In this document: one piece after another, positions 24,686-33,578 of the stretch
How positions within the stretch are numbered: the first letter of the stretch is position 1
Layout: the number at the start of each line of letters is the position of its first letter
NCBI GenBank assembly: GCA_001800745.1
Contig: MGVZ01000045.1
Location: 10,342 to 43,919 of the forward strand
Source of the DNA: Euryarchaeota archaeon RBG_16_67_27
GTDB lineage: Archaea > Thermoplasmatota > Thermoplasmata > RBG-16-68-12
Reading direction: 5' to 3'
DNA length: 33,578 nucleotides
The notes under the pieces: generated by a model
The model's input: only the letters and a program-made list of their open reading frames with translations
Told to the model about the DNA's origin: nothing
The model's database searches: none
Made by a program: the position numbers and the translations under genes

Positions 24686-26605
24686 ATGAAGGGCTCGAGC
24701 GCGTCGCACGCCATGGTCGTCTTCGTCGCGGGCGCCGTGGCCCTCGGTTCCCTGTCCCTTTTTCATCCGGAGGCGGACGCGGAAGGGATGAGCCTCTGGG
24801 AAGCCTATGCCCGCGGACTCGTGAGCATCACCATGGCGGAAGAGACGTATCAACGGGGGGAGGACACGGTGACCCTGCCTGTGGGGATTCGTGTCGTGAA
24901 CGCGGCCGGCGTCCCGGTCGCGGTGGAGGAGGAGGCGGTGCTCATGAGTCCGCACCCATCGGAGCCGAGACCCGCGGGGAGGACGACGCAGGACGGAGTG
25001 CTGTCCGTCGCGTCGATCCCCGCGGGCGGCTCCCTCACCTATCACTACGGCGAGGATGTCCTGCGCGGGTTCCTCGCGGACCCCCCATGGTGGTGCCTGG
25101 AGGAGTTCCAGTTCACGACGGCGGACGTCGCGTTCCGCCTCGGAGGGGAGACGCTCCCGTCCGCGCTGCGGCCGCTCCTCGCGAACCGCCACTACGAGGG
25201 ACCGGAGTCGAACACCCAAGCGGACCTGTGGGCGTATCTCCGGGCGCACCCCGCGGTCGTCGTGGGGAAGGACCCCCTCTGGCGGACGGTCCGGACGACC
25301 GCGGGGGATCGGGTGCCGGTGACGCTGCACGCGACGAACGTCGCCGTGTACACGTTCGACGACGCGGTCACGATCGACGTGAACGTCACCCAGGGGGCGA
25401 TCGAGGACACCGTGCCTGCGGGATGGGCCGTGGAGGAGGGGAGTCTCTCGCCCGCGCCGGACGCGATCGTCGAGCTCGAGGACGGGTCGCGGACGATCCG
25501 TTGGCTCGTCGACCTCCCGGCGGCCCTCGAGTCGGAGGCGGAGAACCCGATGTTCCCGACGGAGTACGAGACGGTCACGTTGTCGTACGTCCTCGTGACG
25601 CCTGGACTCGACGCGGGTCGCGCCGAGCTCCCGCGCGCGAGGTCCGACATGGATGGAGACGGCACCCCGGACGCGGAGTCCCGGCCTGCCCTCCTCGACG
25701 CGGATGCGGCGAGCGGGCGTCCGGACGCGGACGCGGGCGGACCGTACGCGGGCGTGGAAGGGGAGGCGATCCCTCTCGATGCCTCGGCCTCCCGGGATCC
25801 GGACGGGGACGCGCTCGAGTTCCGCTGGGACTTCGAGGACGACGGGACGTTCGAGACGGGATGGTCCTCCTCACCGCAGGCGCAGGCACGGTACACGGAC
25901 GACTTCTCCGGCTTCGCCCGGGTGGAGGCGCGCGACGCCACGACCACGTCGACCGCGGTCGCCGCGGTGACCGTCTCCAACGCACCCCCGGAGATCCACG
26001 GCCTCGAGATCGCGTCGGTCGCGGAGCTCCGGATCGCGATCGCGGGGGAGCGATGGCATGACCTCACGCTTACGATCCTCGCGGAGGGCAAGGCGGTCGG
26101 GGAGACGCGCATCGTGCGCGAGCCCGGCAGCCCTCGTGAACAGAGCGCGACGACGGGGCCGCTCGAACTGCGCCCTGACCTGGGGGCGATCGTGGAGTAC
26201 ACCCCGGGGGACGATCCCGCGAACGGCGGGTCGAACGGAGACAACCCCGCCTGGCTCACCGTGGAACGCGAAGGGCTCGAACCGATGCGGTTCCGCCACA
26301 ATTTCAACGTGCGGCACGAGGGCACGTGGCGCTGGGAGCTCCGGGACCTGGGCGTCGCAGTCGCATCGTCCGGCCTCCTCCTCCGCGCGGGCCTCCGAGA
26401 CCCGGGGAAGGATGACCTCACTGCGACGTGGGACTTCGGTGACGGGACGGTCGAGACGCAGACGTTCCCCGCGGACACGGCGCCTTTCGAGATCGACGCG
26501 AGGATCGCGCACGAGTTCCCCGGCCCCGGCTCCTACCGCGTCCAGCTCGTCGTGCGCGATGACGACGGGGGGACCGCGGCGGCGGAGATCCCCATCGAGC
26601 TCTGA
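24686..26605 (+). CDS. exported PKD-domain surface protein
   Basis: N-terminal hydrophobic segment; DMDGDGTPD; ADAGGPYAGVEGEAIPLDASASRDPDGDALEFRWDFEDDGTFE; ATWDFGDGTVETQTF...HEFPGPGSYRVQLVVRDDDGG. Confidence 0.8.
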   Translation: MKGSSASHAMVVFVAGAVALGSLSLFHPEADAEGMSLWEAYARGLVSITMAEETYQRGEDTVTLPVGIRVVNAAGVPVAVEEEAVLMSPHPSEPRPAGRTTQDGVLSVASIPAGGSLTYHYGEDVLRGFLADPPWWCLEEFQFTTADVAFRLGGETLPSALRPLLANRHYEGPESNTQADLWAYLRAHPAVVVGKDPLWRTVRTTAGDRVPVTLHATNVAVYTFDDAVTIDVNVTQGAIEDTVPAGWAVEEGSLSPAPDAIVELEDGSRTIRWLVDLPAALESEAENPMFPTEYETVTLSYVLVTPGLDAGRAELPRARSDMDGDGTPDAESRPALLDADAASGRPDADAGGPYAGVEGEAIPLDASASRDPDGDALEFRWDFEDDGTFETGWSSSPQAQARYTDDFSGFARVEARDATTTSTAVAAVTVSNAPPEIHGLEIASVAELRIAIAGERWHDLTLTILAEGKAVGETRIVREPGSPREQSATTGPLELRPDLGAIVEYTPGDDPANGGSNGDNPAWLTVEREGLEPMRFRHNFNVRHEGTWRWELRDLGVAVASSGLLLRAGLRDPGKDDLTATWDFGDGTVETQTFPADTAPFEIDARIAHEFPGPGSYRVQLVVRDDDGGTAAAEIPIEL

Positions 26606-26641
26606 CCGGGACGAAAGTTCTTGTGCCGGAGGGCGTGTCGC

Positions 26642-27199
26642 ATGCCCGTGATCGAGACCGCGCGCGCCCTGCGCGGGACACGAGTCGTCCTACGGCCGCT
26701 CGCCCCGGGGGACCTTCGCCGGCTCGTGAAGTGGTACAGCGATCCCCGGGTCATCCACTTCCTCGGCCGGTCGTCCGCGATTACGCTCGCGGAGCAGGAG
26801 CGCTGGTTCCGAGACTACGAACGGAAGGCGGACGATCAGGTGTTCGCGATCGAGGTGGACGGGAAGCACGTCGGCAACCTCGGACTCCATCGCGTGGACC
26901 GGGCGCACCGGAAAGCGGACCTCGGGATCGTGATCGGGGAGACATCGTTCTGGTCCCGCGGGTACGGGACGGAGGCGATACGCCTCGCGCTCCGATACGC
27001 GTTCGATGCCCTGGGGCTGAACAAGGTGACCCTCGACGTGCTCGAGTACAACGTCCGCGGGATTCGCGCGTACGAGAAGTGCGGCTTCGTGCGGGAGGGG
27101 GTGGCCCGCCAGGACGTCCACAAGAACGGGCGGTTCTACGACGTCGTGCGGATGGGGGTCCTCGCGGCGGAGTTCCGCGCACTCGACGGGCCGGGGTGA
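26642..27199 (+). CDS. GNAT acetyltransferase (RimJ/RimL-like)
   Basis: VVLRPLAPGDLRRLVKWYSDPRV...LGIVIGETSFWSRGYGTEAIRLALRYAFDALGLNKVTLDVLEYNVRGIRAYEKCGF. Confidence 0.92.
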   Translation: MPVIETARALRGTRVVLRPLAPGDLRRLVKWYSDPRVIHFLGRSSAITLAEQERWFRDYERKADDQVFAIEVDGKHVGNLGLHRVDRAHRKADLGIVIGETSFWSRGYGTEAIRLALRYAFDALGLNKVTLDVLEYNVRGIRAYEKCGFVREGVARQDVHKNGRFYDVVRMGVLAAEFRALDGPG

Positions 27200-27205
27200 G
27201 CCGCG

Positions 27206-28298
27206 TTAGAGCTCGAAGAACTCGCGAGGCGCGGTCGTCATGTACCTCGGACCGGACCGTGTGATCAGGACGTCGTCCTCGATGCGGACGCCCCCGAAGC
27301 CGGGCACGTAGACGCCGGGCTCGTTCGTGAAGATCATGTTCTGCTTGAGGACGGTCGTGCTCGACGGGTTCAGCGCGTCACCGTCGTGGACGGCAAGGCC
27401 GATGGAGTGGCCAAGGCCGTGGATGAATCGGCCTTTGTAGGGCCCCCGGTCGATCAGCTCCCTCGCCGCGGCGTCGACGGCGTTCCCCCGGCCGCCGGGT
27501 CGCATCTTCCGCAGGGCCGCCGCTTGGGCGCGCGCGACGGTCGCGTACATGCGACGTTGCTCGTCCGAGGCCTTGCCGAGGACGACCGTGCGCGTGATGT
27601 CCGAGCAGTACATGTCGCACATCGCGCCGAAGTCGATCACGACGAGGTCGCCCCGCCTAAGCTTCCTCGGTCCCGCGGTGTAGTGAGGCTCCGCGCCGTT
27701 CGGGCCCGACCCGACGATCGTCCGGAACGAAGGCCCGGTCGCTCCGCGCCTCTGCATCCGGTACGCGAGCTCCGCGGCGACGTCGGACTCCTTGACACCC
27801 GGCCGGATGAAGGGGAGGAGGTCCTCGAACGCGCGGGAGGCGACGTCGCATGCCTTCTGGACGAGCCCGATCTCCGTCTCGTCCTTCACGACGCGGGTCC
27901 GCACGACGGCCTCGGAGATGTCGACGAAGGTCGCGTTCCTCGGCGCGAGCTTCCGGAGACGGGAGAACATGTGGTAGGTGAGCTCCATCGCGTTGATCCC
28001 GATCCGCCGGTGGCCACGCAGGCGGGCCTTCATGAGCGTGAGGTTCTCGTCCCGTGTGCGGAACACATGGAGGGGCAGGTCCGCCTCCTTCGCGGCCTCC
28101 TCTTCGAGGGCGGACGTCGTCACCTCGCAGCCGCCGTCGGGTGTGAGCCACGCCCCGCAGCTCTCGAACAGCCCGTCCGTGATCCCCGTGGCGTAGAAGA
28201 AGGAGAGGTCGATGTGCGGCTCAACCGCGTTCATGAAGACAATCAGGTCGAGGCCGTCGTTCACATTGCGGAAAATCCGCTTCACGCGGGAGCGCATC
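27206..28298 (-). CDS. pepQ: M24 Xaa-Pro aminopeptidase/dipeptidase
   Basis: GPRKLRRGDLVVIDFGAMCDMYCSDITRTVVLG...FIHGLGHSIGLAVHDG...FTNEPGVYVPGFGGVRIEDDVLIT. Confidence 0.9.
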
Positions 28299-28402
28299 CG
28301 AATCGTTGCGAGGAAGCCGCCTGCGTAGTTAAAGGTTGGGCGCGGCGCGCCCGTGGACCCCCAGGGAAGGGTTTTTGTCGAGCGGCGTCCCTCGGCCCGC
28401 GG

Positions 28403-28741
28403 ATGGCAGCGCGGCGGCACCGCGGGCAGGAACGGAGGATCGCCACGGAGCGGATGACAATCCTCTTCCGCCTCGCCGAGCGGGAGGCGCTTCTCCGGCA
28501 TGGAGGCCGCGCGCGGCGGTACGTGGACCTCGCGCGGCGGATCGGGATGCGGTATAATGTGAGGACCCCCGCGGAGTTCAAGCGTCGCTTCTGCAAGGCG
28601 TGCGGTGCCTATCTCATCCCCTCCGCGAACGCGCGCGTCCGCGTCGGCCACGGGCGGATCGTTGTCACGTGCACGGGATGCGGCGCGGTGCAGCGCATGC
28701 CGTTCTACCGGGAGCGTACCGCCCGGCGGAAGCGCGGCTGA
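28403..28741 (+). CDS. rnp4: RNase P protein component 4 (Rpp21/Rnp4)
   Basis: RYVDLARRIGMRYNVRTPAEFKRRFCKACGAYLIPSANARVRVGHGRIVVTCTGCGAVQRMPF zinc-binding pattern. Confidence 0.88.
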   Translation: MAARRHRGQERRIATERMTILFRLAEREALLRHGGRARRYVDLARRIGMRYNVRTPAEFKRRFCKACGAYLIPSANARVRVGHGRIVVTCTGCGAVQRMPFYRERTARRKRG

Positions 28742-28745
28742 TCGA

Positions 28746-29597
28746 TCAATACGACGTCGTCATGTCGATCTTCCCGGCCTTCCTCGCGACGTACTCGCCA
28801 ATCCGGAAGATGATAACGCTCAGGGCGAAGAAGACGAGGGATGAGGCGAACAGGAGGAGAAGGATCGTGAGGTCGTCGTACGCGTTCAGTGTCCTGTCGA
28901 TCGACGTGCCCGGGACGAGAATCCGACGCGTGAGGTCGAACCAGTACGTGAGCGGAATCGCCTGGCCGACGGACCGGCCCCACTCCGGCAACGCGGAGAG
29001 CGGGAAGAGGACCCCGCAGAACACGTAGAACAGCCCGGGGATTCCCTCTGCAAGCCCGTGGACGTGCTTCGCGGTCAAGAACGAGATTCCCCCGAGGCAG
29101 ATCCCGATTGCGAGGAGGACCGCGATCCCGAGGACGAAGGCGGCGACGAGGACGGGAACATCCGCGAGGGAGAGCCCCATCTCCACGCCGAGGAAGGCGA
29201 TCCCGAACGCGAGGGTCACGACTACCGCGAACGTCGCGACGGCGACCTTCGACGCCGCCCTCCCGAGGATGTACACGTAGTAGGAGATCGGGGAGATGTA
29301 CACGTAACGAATCGTCTGGTACCACTCCCGGTCGGACTGGATCACCTGGAACGTGCCGAAGAGGGTCGACGCGACGAAGATGAAGAACGCGTTCCCGACG
29401 TACATGTACGCGAACATCGACGGGTCCTCCGTGTTCCCGATCGTCGCGAAGACGACGTACATGAGGACCAGGATGAACGCTCCCGCGACCGGTTTCAGGA
29501 TCGAGTAGAGGACGAAGAGCCAGGGCTCCGTCCAGTTCGAGTCCATCTCCCAGCCGAGCCACGCGGCGACCTTGAACGTCCTCCAGTACGTGCTCAT
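28746..29597 (-). CDS. ABC-2 type transporter permease
   Basis: Multiple TM segments; follows a second permease and ATPase with 4-nt overlaps. Confidence 0.85.
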   Translation of the reverse strand: MSTYWRTFKVAAWLGWEMDSNWTEPWLFVLYSILKPVAGAFILVLMYVVFATIGNTEDPSMFAYMYVGNAFFIFVASTLFGTFQVIQSDREWYQTIRYVYISPISYYVYILGRAASKVAVATFAVVVTLAFGIAFLGVEMGLSLADVPVLVAAFVLGIAVLLAIGICLGGISFLTAKHVHGLAEGIPGLFYVFCGVLFPLSALPEWGRSVGQAIPLTYWFDLTRRILVPGTSIDRTLNAYDDLTILLLLFASSLVFFALSVIIFRIGEYVARKAGKIDMTTSY

Positions 29598-30520
29598 TGA
29601 TGGCGTGAGGTCAGCTTCCCCTCTCGCTTCGCGAGGACCTCTAGATACGCGAGGGCGTACCTTGCGAGGACGAGGAACACGACGGCGAGGACGAGGAGGA
29701 TCGCGAGCTCCACGTCGACGCTGAACAGCCACATCTGTCCGCCGAACGCCGTCGGGCCGAGGGCGAGCTGGCGCATCGCGTCGAGACCGAGGCCCGCGGG
29801 GATGAAGGAACCCGCGATGGCAACGGCGGATCCCCATACGGGCACGCGAGTCAGGCCGCCGATCGGGAAGTAGAACCCGCTCGCGAAGAAGATCGGCTCC
29901 TCCATGAGCGCGGACAGGTGCCAAGCCTCCCGACCCCACAGGAGGTAGAGCGATGCGAACATCATCCCCATCCCGTACAGAGCGATGAGGGTGACAAAGA
30001 ACACCGCGAGGAGGGTGAGCGGGTCGACGATGCGGTACACGACCCCGAAGACGAGAACTCCTGCGGCGAGAGTCGACACCGCGCGCACGGAGGTCATGAA
30101 CATCCCTCCGAGGGCCATGCCTCCAAGGAGGGCCATCCGGCTCATCGGGGCCATCATGTAGAGCTGGAGGTTCCCGATCTCCTTCTCCCAGTACAGCTGG
30201 CTCGCCATCGACCACAGGACGTTGAGCCAGAACGCGACCATCGTTCCCCCGAGGACCACGGACGCGATCAGGGCATTCGTGTTCGCCTGGATCTCCGCGA
30301 CCTTCGCGGGGTCCGTGGCATTCGCGAGGGCCCGCTCGCCCAGCGCCTGGTAGATGAACACGTACGCGGCGATCCCGAGAAGGGGGAGGAAGGCCTCGAA
30401 GATGATCCATGACGGTTCGCGGTTCGCCCCGATCACCCGCGGATACGCGCGGCCGACCATGGCTCGGAGGTTCAGGGCGATCCGGGCACGCAAGTCGTTC
30501 CGCCGAGCGACCTCGGTCAC
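29594..30520 (-). CDS. ABC-2 type transporter permease
   Basis: Multiple TM segments, ATGA overlap with neighbouring permease. Confidence 0.83.
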   Translation of the reverse strand: MTEVARRNDLRARIALNLRAMVGRAYPRVIGANREPSWIIFEAFLPLLGIAAYVFIYQALGERALANATDPAKVAEIQANTNALIASVVLGGTMVAFWLNVLWSMASQLYWEKEIGNLQLYMMAPMSRMALLGGMALGGMFMTSVRAVSTLAAGVLVFGVVYRIVDPLTLLAVFFVTLIALYGMGMMFASLYLLWGREAWHLSALMEEPIFFASGFYFPIGGLTRVPVWGSAVAIAGSFIPAGLGLDAMRQLALGPTAFGGQMWLFSVDVELAILLVLAVVFLVLARYALAYLEVLAKREGKLTSRHQ

Positions 30521-31599
30521 TCGAGTCCCCTCCCGACCATGCTGATGAAGACGTCCTCGAGCGTGGGCTCCGACTTCTGGAGGGAGTGGACCTTCGAGGC
30601 TTGAGTCGTAATCCGGCTCAGGATCTCTGCGACGGGCGACTCGTCCTCGAGGATGAACGTGAGATGGGCTCGGTTCGTTGCGATGTCCTCTCTGTGGGAG
30701 AAGTTCTTCACACCCCGGATCGAGCCGAAGGACGTCACGTCGTGGAGGGTGTCGACCTCGAGCCGGAAGGTCGTGTCATGGCGGATCATCCGCTTCAGGT
30801 TCGCCGGGGTGTCGCAGGCGAGGATCTTCCCGCGATCGATGATCGCAATCCGGTCGCACATCTCGTCCGCCTCCATCATGTAGTGCGTCGTGAGGAGGAC
30901 GGTCTTCCCCGTCCGCTTGCGGACCCAGTTCATCACGTAGTCCCGGATTACACGGGCTGCGTTCACATCGAGACCGAGGGTGGGCTCGTCCAGAAAGAGG
31001 ATCGACGGGTCCGTGACGAACCCGCGGATCATGTTCATCTTCTGCCGCTGACCTGTCGAGAGCATCCGGACCTTCGTGTCTCGCTTGTCCCACAGTCCGA
31101 ACACGTGCATGAGCTCGTCGATCCGCGCCTTCGACACCTTGCTCGGGACCCCGTAGAACTGGGAGAACATCCAGATGTTCTCGCGGGTGGTGAGGAGCCC
31201 ATATCCCGAGGTCTCGCCGCCGCAGACCATGTTGATCTGCTGGCGGATCGGGAACGGATCCTTCGCGACGTCGTGGCCCGCGACGTAGGCCTCCCCGGAC
31301 GTCGGGAGCAGGAGGGTTGCAAGGATCTTGATCAGGGTCGTCTTGCCCGCACCGTTCGGGCCGAGGAGGCCGAACAGTTCGCCGTCGTGGATCTCCATCG
31401 CCACGTGGTCGAGCGCAGTGACGGGGCCGGACCCGTCCTCACCCTCCGAGGCGTGCCGCTTCCTGCGGATCCGCTTCTTCCCGGCGAAGATCCGGGTCAG
31501 GTCTCTGGTCTCGACGGCAAAGGGCATGTCGCACCGCGTCGTGCCGCCCGCGGGAATCCGGTCCCCCACAGGGAAAAGTCCTGCGGGATCAGGCTTCAT
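30517..31599 (-). CDS. ABC transporter ATP-binding protein
   Basis: LFGLLGPNGAGKTTLIKILATLLLPTSG...LSTGQRQKMNMIRGFVTDPSILFLDEPTLGLD...LLTTHYMMEADEMCDRIAIIDRG; alternative ATG at 31527. Confidence 0.92.
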   Translation of the reverse strand: MKPDPAGLFPVGDRIPAGGTTRCDMPFAVETRDLTRIFAGKKRIRRKRHASEGEDGSGPVTALDHVAMEIHDGELFGLLGPNGAGKTTLIKILATLLLPTSGEAYVAGHDVAKDPFPIRQQINMVCGGETSGYGLLTTRENIWMFSQFYGVPSKVSKARIDELMHVFGLWDKRDTKVRMLSTGQRQKMNMIRGFVTDPSILFLDEPTLGLDVNAARVIRDYVMNWVRKRTGKTVLLTTHYMMEADEMCDRIAIIDRGKILACDTPANLKRMIRHDTTFRLEVDTLHDVTSFGSIRGVKNFSHREDIATNRAHLTFILEDESPVAEILSRITTQASKVHSLQKSEPTLEDVFISMVGRGLE

Positions 31600-31789
31600 G
31601 CCGCTGTCGATACCGGGTGACGTAGCCGGCGATCCGGTTCCTCATCATGATGCTCCGGACGTCCGTGAGCTCGGATACCTTCCGCTTGTTGTTCTCGTAG
31701 TCGTCCGTGAACGCGTCGGGATGGGTCTCGACGAGCTGGATTGCGATGCGCTTGATGTACGTCGGCCGGATGTTGCCCAAGCCTTTCAC
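31589..31789 (-). CDS. rps17e: 30S ribosomal protein S17e
   Basis: GNIRPTYIKRIAIQLVETHPDAFTDDYENNKRKVSELTDVRSIMMRNRIAGYVTRY; start GTG 31789 or TTG 31780. Confidence 0.92.
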   Translation of the reverse strand: MKGLGNIRPTYIKRIAIQLVETHPDAFTDDYENNKRKVSELTDVRSIMMRNRIAGYVTRYRQRHEA

Positions 31790-31983
31790 TCCGTTATCCC
31801 GGGTGGCGGACATTGTCCAAGGAGGGGGAGGTAGATAAACGTTCTCGAAACGTCCGCGACTCGGCGCGCATCGCGTCCGGTCCCGCGGGCCGTCGCCGAG
31901 GAAACGACAACCAGCGGGCAAGAGTTAAATAGGGACCCCTGATACGCCAAATCCGCCGGCGACGCGATTGCGAGGCTAACTCC

Positions 31984-32148
31984 ATGGAAGAACCTCTGGT
32001 GAACGTCGAGTTCATAAAGAGTTCGAACCGGTTCATCGCGCGGATCCAGAGCGAGCTCGGCGGCATGCGCGAGTACAGCAGCTCCTCGTTCGAGGAGGTC
32101 CTCGAACAGGTCGTGATCGACCTCCAAGAGGAGTTCGAGTCCTACTGA
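31984..32148 (+). CDS. small acidic hypothetical protein, 54 aa
   Basis: MEEPLVNVEFIKSSNRFIARIQSELGGMREYSSSSFEEVLEQVVIDLQEEFESY; upstream AGTTAAATAG box; fills the gap up to the convergent gene exactly. Confidence 0.65.
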   Translation: MEEPLVNVEFIKSSNRFIARIQSELGGMREYSSSSFEEVLEQVVIDLQEEFESY

Positions 32149-32928
32149 TCACTCGCCCTTCCACGTGGGCGTGCGCTTCTCGAGGAACGCCCGCATTCCC
32201 TCGATCTTGTCCACCGTCGACCCGACAAGGCCGAACGCCGCGGTCTCGAACGCGAGGCCGGAGGACAGCGACATCTCCGCCGCCGCCCGCAGGCATGCCT
32301 TCGTCAGGGCGACGGCCATGGGGGGCTTCGAGGCGATCTTCGCGGCGAGCGCCCTCGCCTCCGCGAGCAGGCGGTCGTGGGGTACGACGCGGTCGACGAG
32401 GCCGATCCGCTCCGCGGTCGCGGCGTCGACCATGTCCCCCGTGAGGAGGAGCTCCGCGGCCTTCCCGGCGCCGACGAGCCGAGGGAGCCGCTGGGTGCCG
32501 CCGAATCCCGCGATGATGCCGATGTTGATTTCCGGCTGGCCGATCCGCGCCCGGTCCGACGCGATCCGAATGTCGCACGCCATCGCGAGCTCGCAACCTC
32601 CCCCCAGGGCGTATCCGTTGATCGCGGCGATGATGGGCTTGTTGCACGCCCCGAGCGCGTCCCCGAGCCTCCGCCCGCGCTCGGAGAACCGCTGCATCTC
32701 GGGGCCGCTCAGGTCGACCATCTCGCGGATGTCCGCCCCCGCGACGAACGCCTTGTCCCCCGCGCCCGTGATGACGATCGCCCCGACGTCCCGGGCCATC
32801 GCGAGGTGCTCGATCGTCATCGTGAGCTCGTTCACGATCTCGGAGTTCAACGCGTTTAGGGACTCCGGGCGGTGAATCGTGATGATCGCGACGCGGTCCT
32901 CCATCTCGACCCTGACGAACCCGGCCAT
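32149..32928 (-). CDS. enoyl-CoA hydratase/isomerase family
   Basis: RPESLNALNSEIVNEL...AGDKAFVAGADIREM...AINGYALGGGCELAMACDIRIASDRARIGQPEINIGIIAGFGGTQRLPRLVG. Confidence 0.94.
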   Translation of the reverse strand: MAGFVRVEMEDRVAIITIHRPESLNALNSEIVNELTMTIEHLAMARDVGAIVITGAGDKAFVAGADIREMVDLSGPEMQRFSERGRRLGDALGACNKPIIAAINGYALGGGCELAMACDIRIASDRARIGQPEINIGIIAGFGGTQRLPRLVGAGKAAELLLTGDMVDAATAERIGLVDRVVPHDRLLAEARALAAKIASKPPMAVALTKACLRAAAEMSLSSGLAFETAAFGLVGSTVDKIEGMRAFLEKRTPTWKGE

Positions 32929-32979
32929 GGTCCCCTGGCCCGGAACGCTCCCGAGGGCGATGAAGCTTCGGACGCCGCC

Positions 32980-33578
32980 TCACGTCCCGCGGTAGTCGTA
33001 CACGCCGCGGCCGGTCTTCCGCCCGAGCCGCCCCGCGCGAACGTACTTCCGGAGAAGGGGCGCAGGCCGGAACTTCGCGTCCCCCGTCTCGCGGAACAGG
33101 ACCTCCATCACATCGAGGCAGATATCGAGCCCGGTGTAGTCCGCGAGCTCGAAGGGTCCCATCGGCATGTTCGTGCCGAGCTTCATCGCCTTGTCGATGT
33201 CCTCCGGGCTCGCAATCCCCTCCTGGAGCAGGTTGAAGGCCTCGTTCAACACGGGCACGAGGAGTCGGTTCACAACGAATCCCGGGGACTCCCGGACCTC
33301 CACGGGCTCCTTGCCGAGCCTCCGACACAGATCACGGATCAGGGAGACCGTCGCGTCGCTCGTCTCGCTCCCGCGGATGATCTCCACGAGCTTCATCACG
33401 GGCGCGGGATTGAAGAAGTGCATCCCCACGACACGGTCCGGCCGCTTCGTCGCGTTCGCGATCTCCGTGATGCTCAGACTCGAGGTGTTCGACGCGAGCA
33501 CGACGTCGGGCGGGCAGAGCGCATCGAGCTGCGCGTACAGGTCTCGCTTGACGTCGATCCTCTCGAAAACGGCCTCGA
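32980..33578 (-). CDS. 3-hydroxyacyl-CoA dehydrogenase (N-terminus beyond window)
   Basis: [67 protein letters not shown]...; frame open to window end. Confidence 0.92.
   Translation of the reverse strand, partial: EAVFERIDVKRDLYAQLDALCPPDVVLASNTSSLSITEIANATKRPDRVVGMHFFNPAPVMKLVEIIRGSETSDATVSLIRDLCRRLGKEPVEVRESPGFVVNRLLVPVLNEAFNLLQEGIASPEDIDKAMKLGTNMPMGPFELADYTGLDICLDVMEVLFRETGDAKFRPAPLLRKYVRAGRLGRKTGRGVYDYRGT

Noticed and set aside
1-33578. CRISPR arrays, transposons, prophage or defence islands
   Set aside because: No regularly spaced repeats, transposase/integrase motifs or phage structural genes were seen; content is core chromosomal.

Overview
High-GC archaeal chromosomal window, gene-dense and mostly on the minus strand. 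Gene content (exosome/proteasome superoperon, TBP, FtsZ, archaeal riboflavin pathway, EndoV/alkyltransferase fusion) suggests a euryarchaeote, probably Thermoplasmata-like. Most CDSs are recognisable: ribB-ribL-ribC-ribH, PGI/PMI, cbf5-cmk-EMC3, prefoldin-pcc1-rpoP-L37Ae-rrp42-rrp41-rrp4-SBDS-psmA-pop5, ftsZ, two adjacent KaiC-like ATPases, SCP2-rnhB, amidohydrolase, ATL-EndoV fusion, panE, TBP, TatD-like, acylphosphatase, CBS protein with HPF-like tail, HDAC-like deacetylase, PKD surface protein, GNAT, PepQ, Rpp21, an ABC-2 exporter, S17e, and fatty-acid enzymes. The main finding is a pair of cryptic, intron-interrupted tRNA genes absent from the ORF track. tRNA-Ser(GGA) has a 35-nt intron inside its T-loop (59/60) with a complete bulge-helix-bulge. 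Initiator tRNA-Met(CAU) has two introns: a canonical 29-nt one at 37/38 and a 32-nt one at the same 59/60 T-loop position. Both restore a canonical TTCAAAT loop on removal. Other notable signals: apparent CUG initiation of TBP and RibC, a KaiC-like ORF with no usable start codon behind a G-run (possible -1 frameshift), an unlisted 39-aa Lys-rich micro-ORF, a repeated CAAAACCTTTA promoter box about 30 nt before start codons, and convergent genes that abut with 0-1 nt or overlap.
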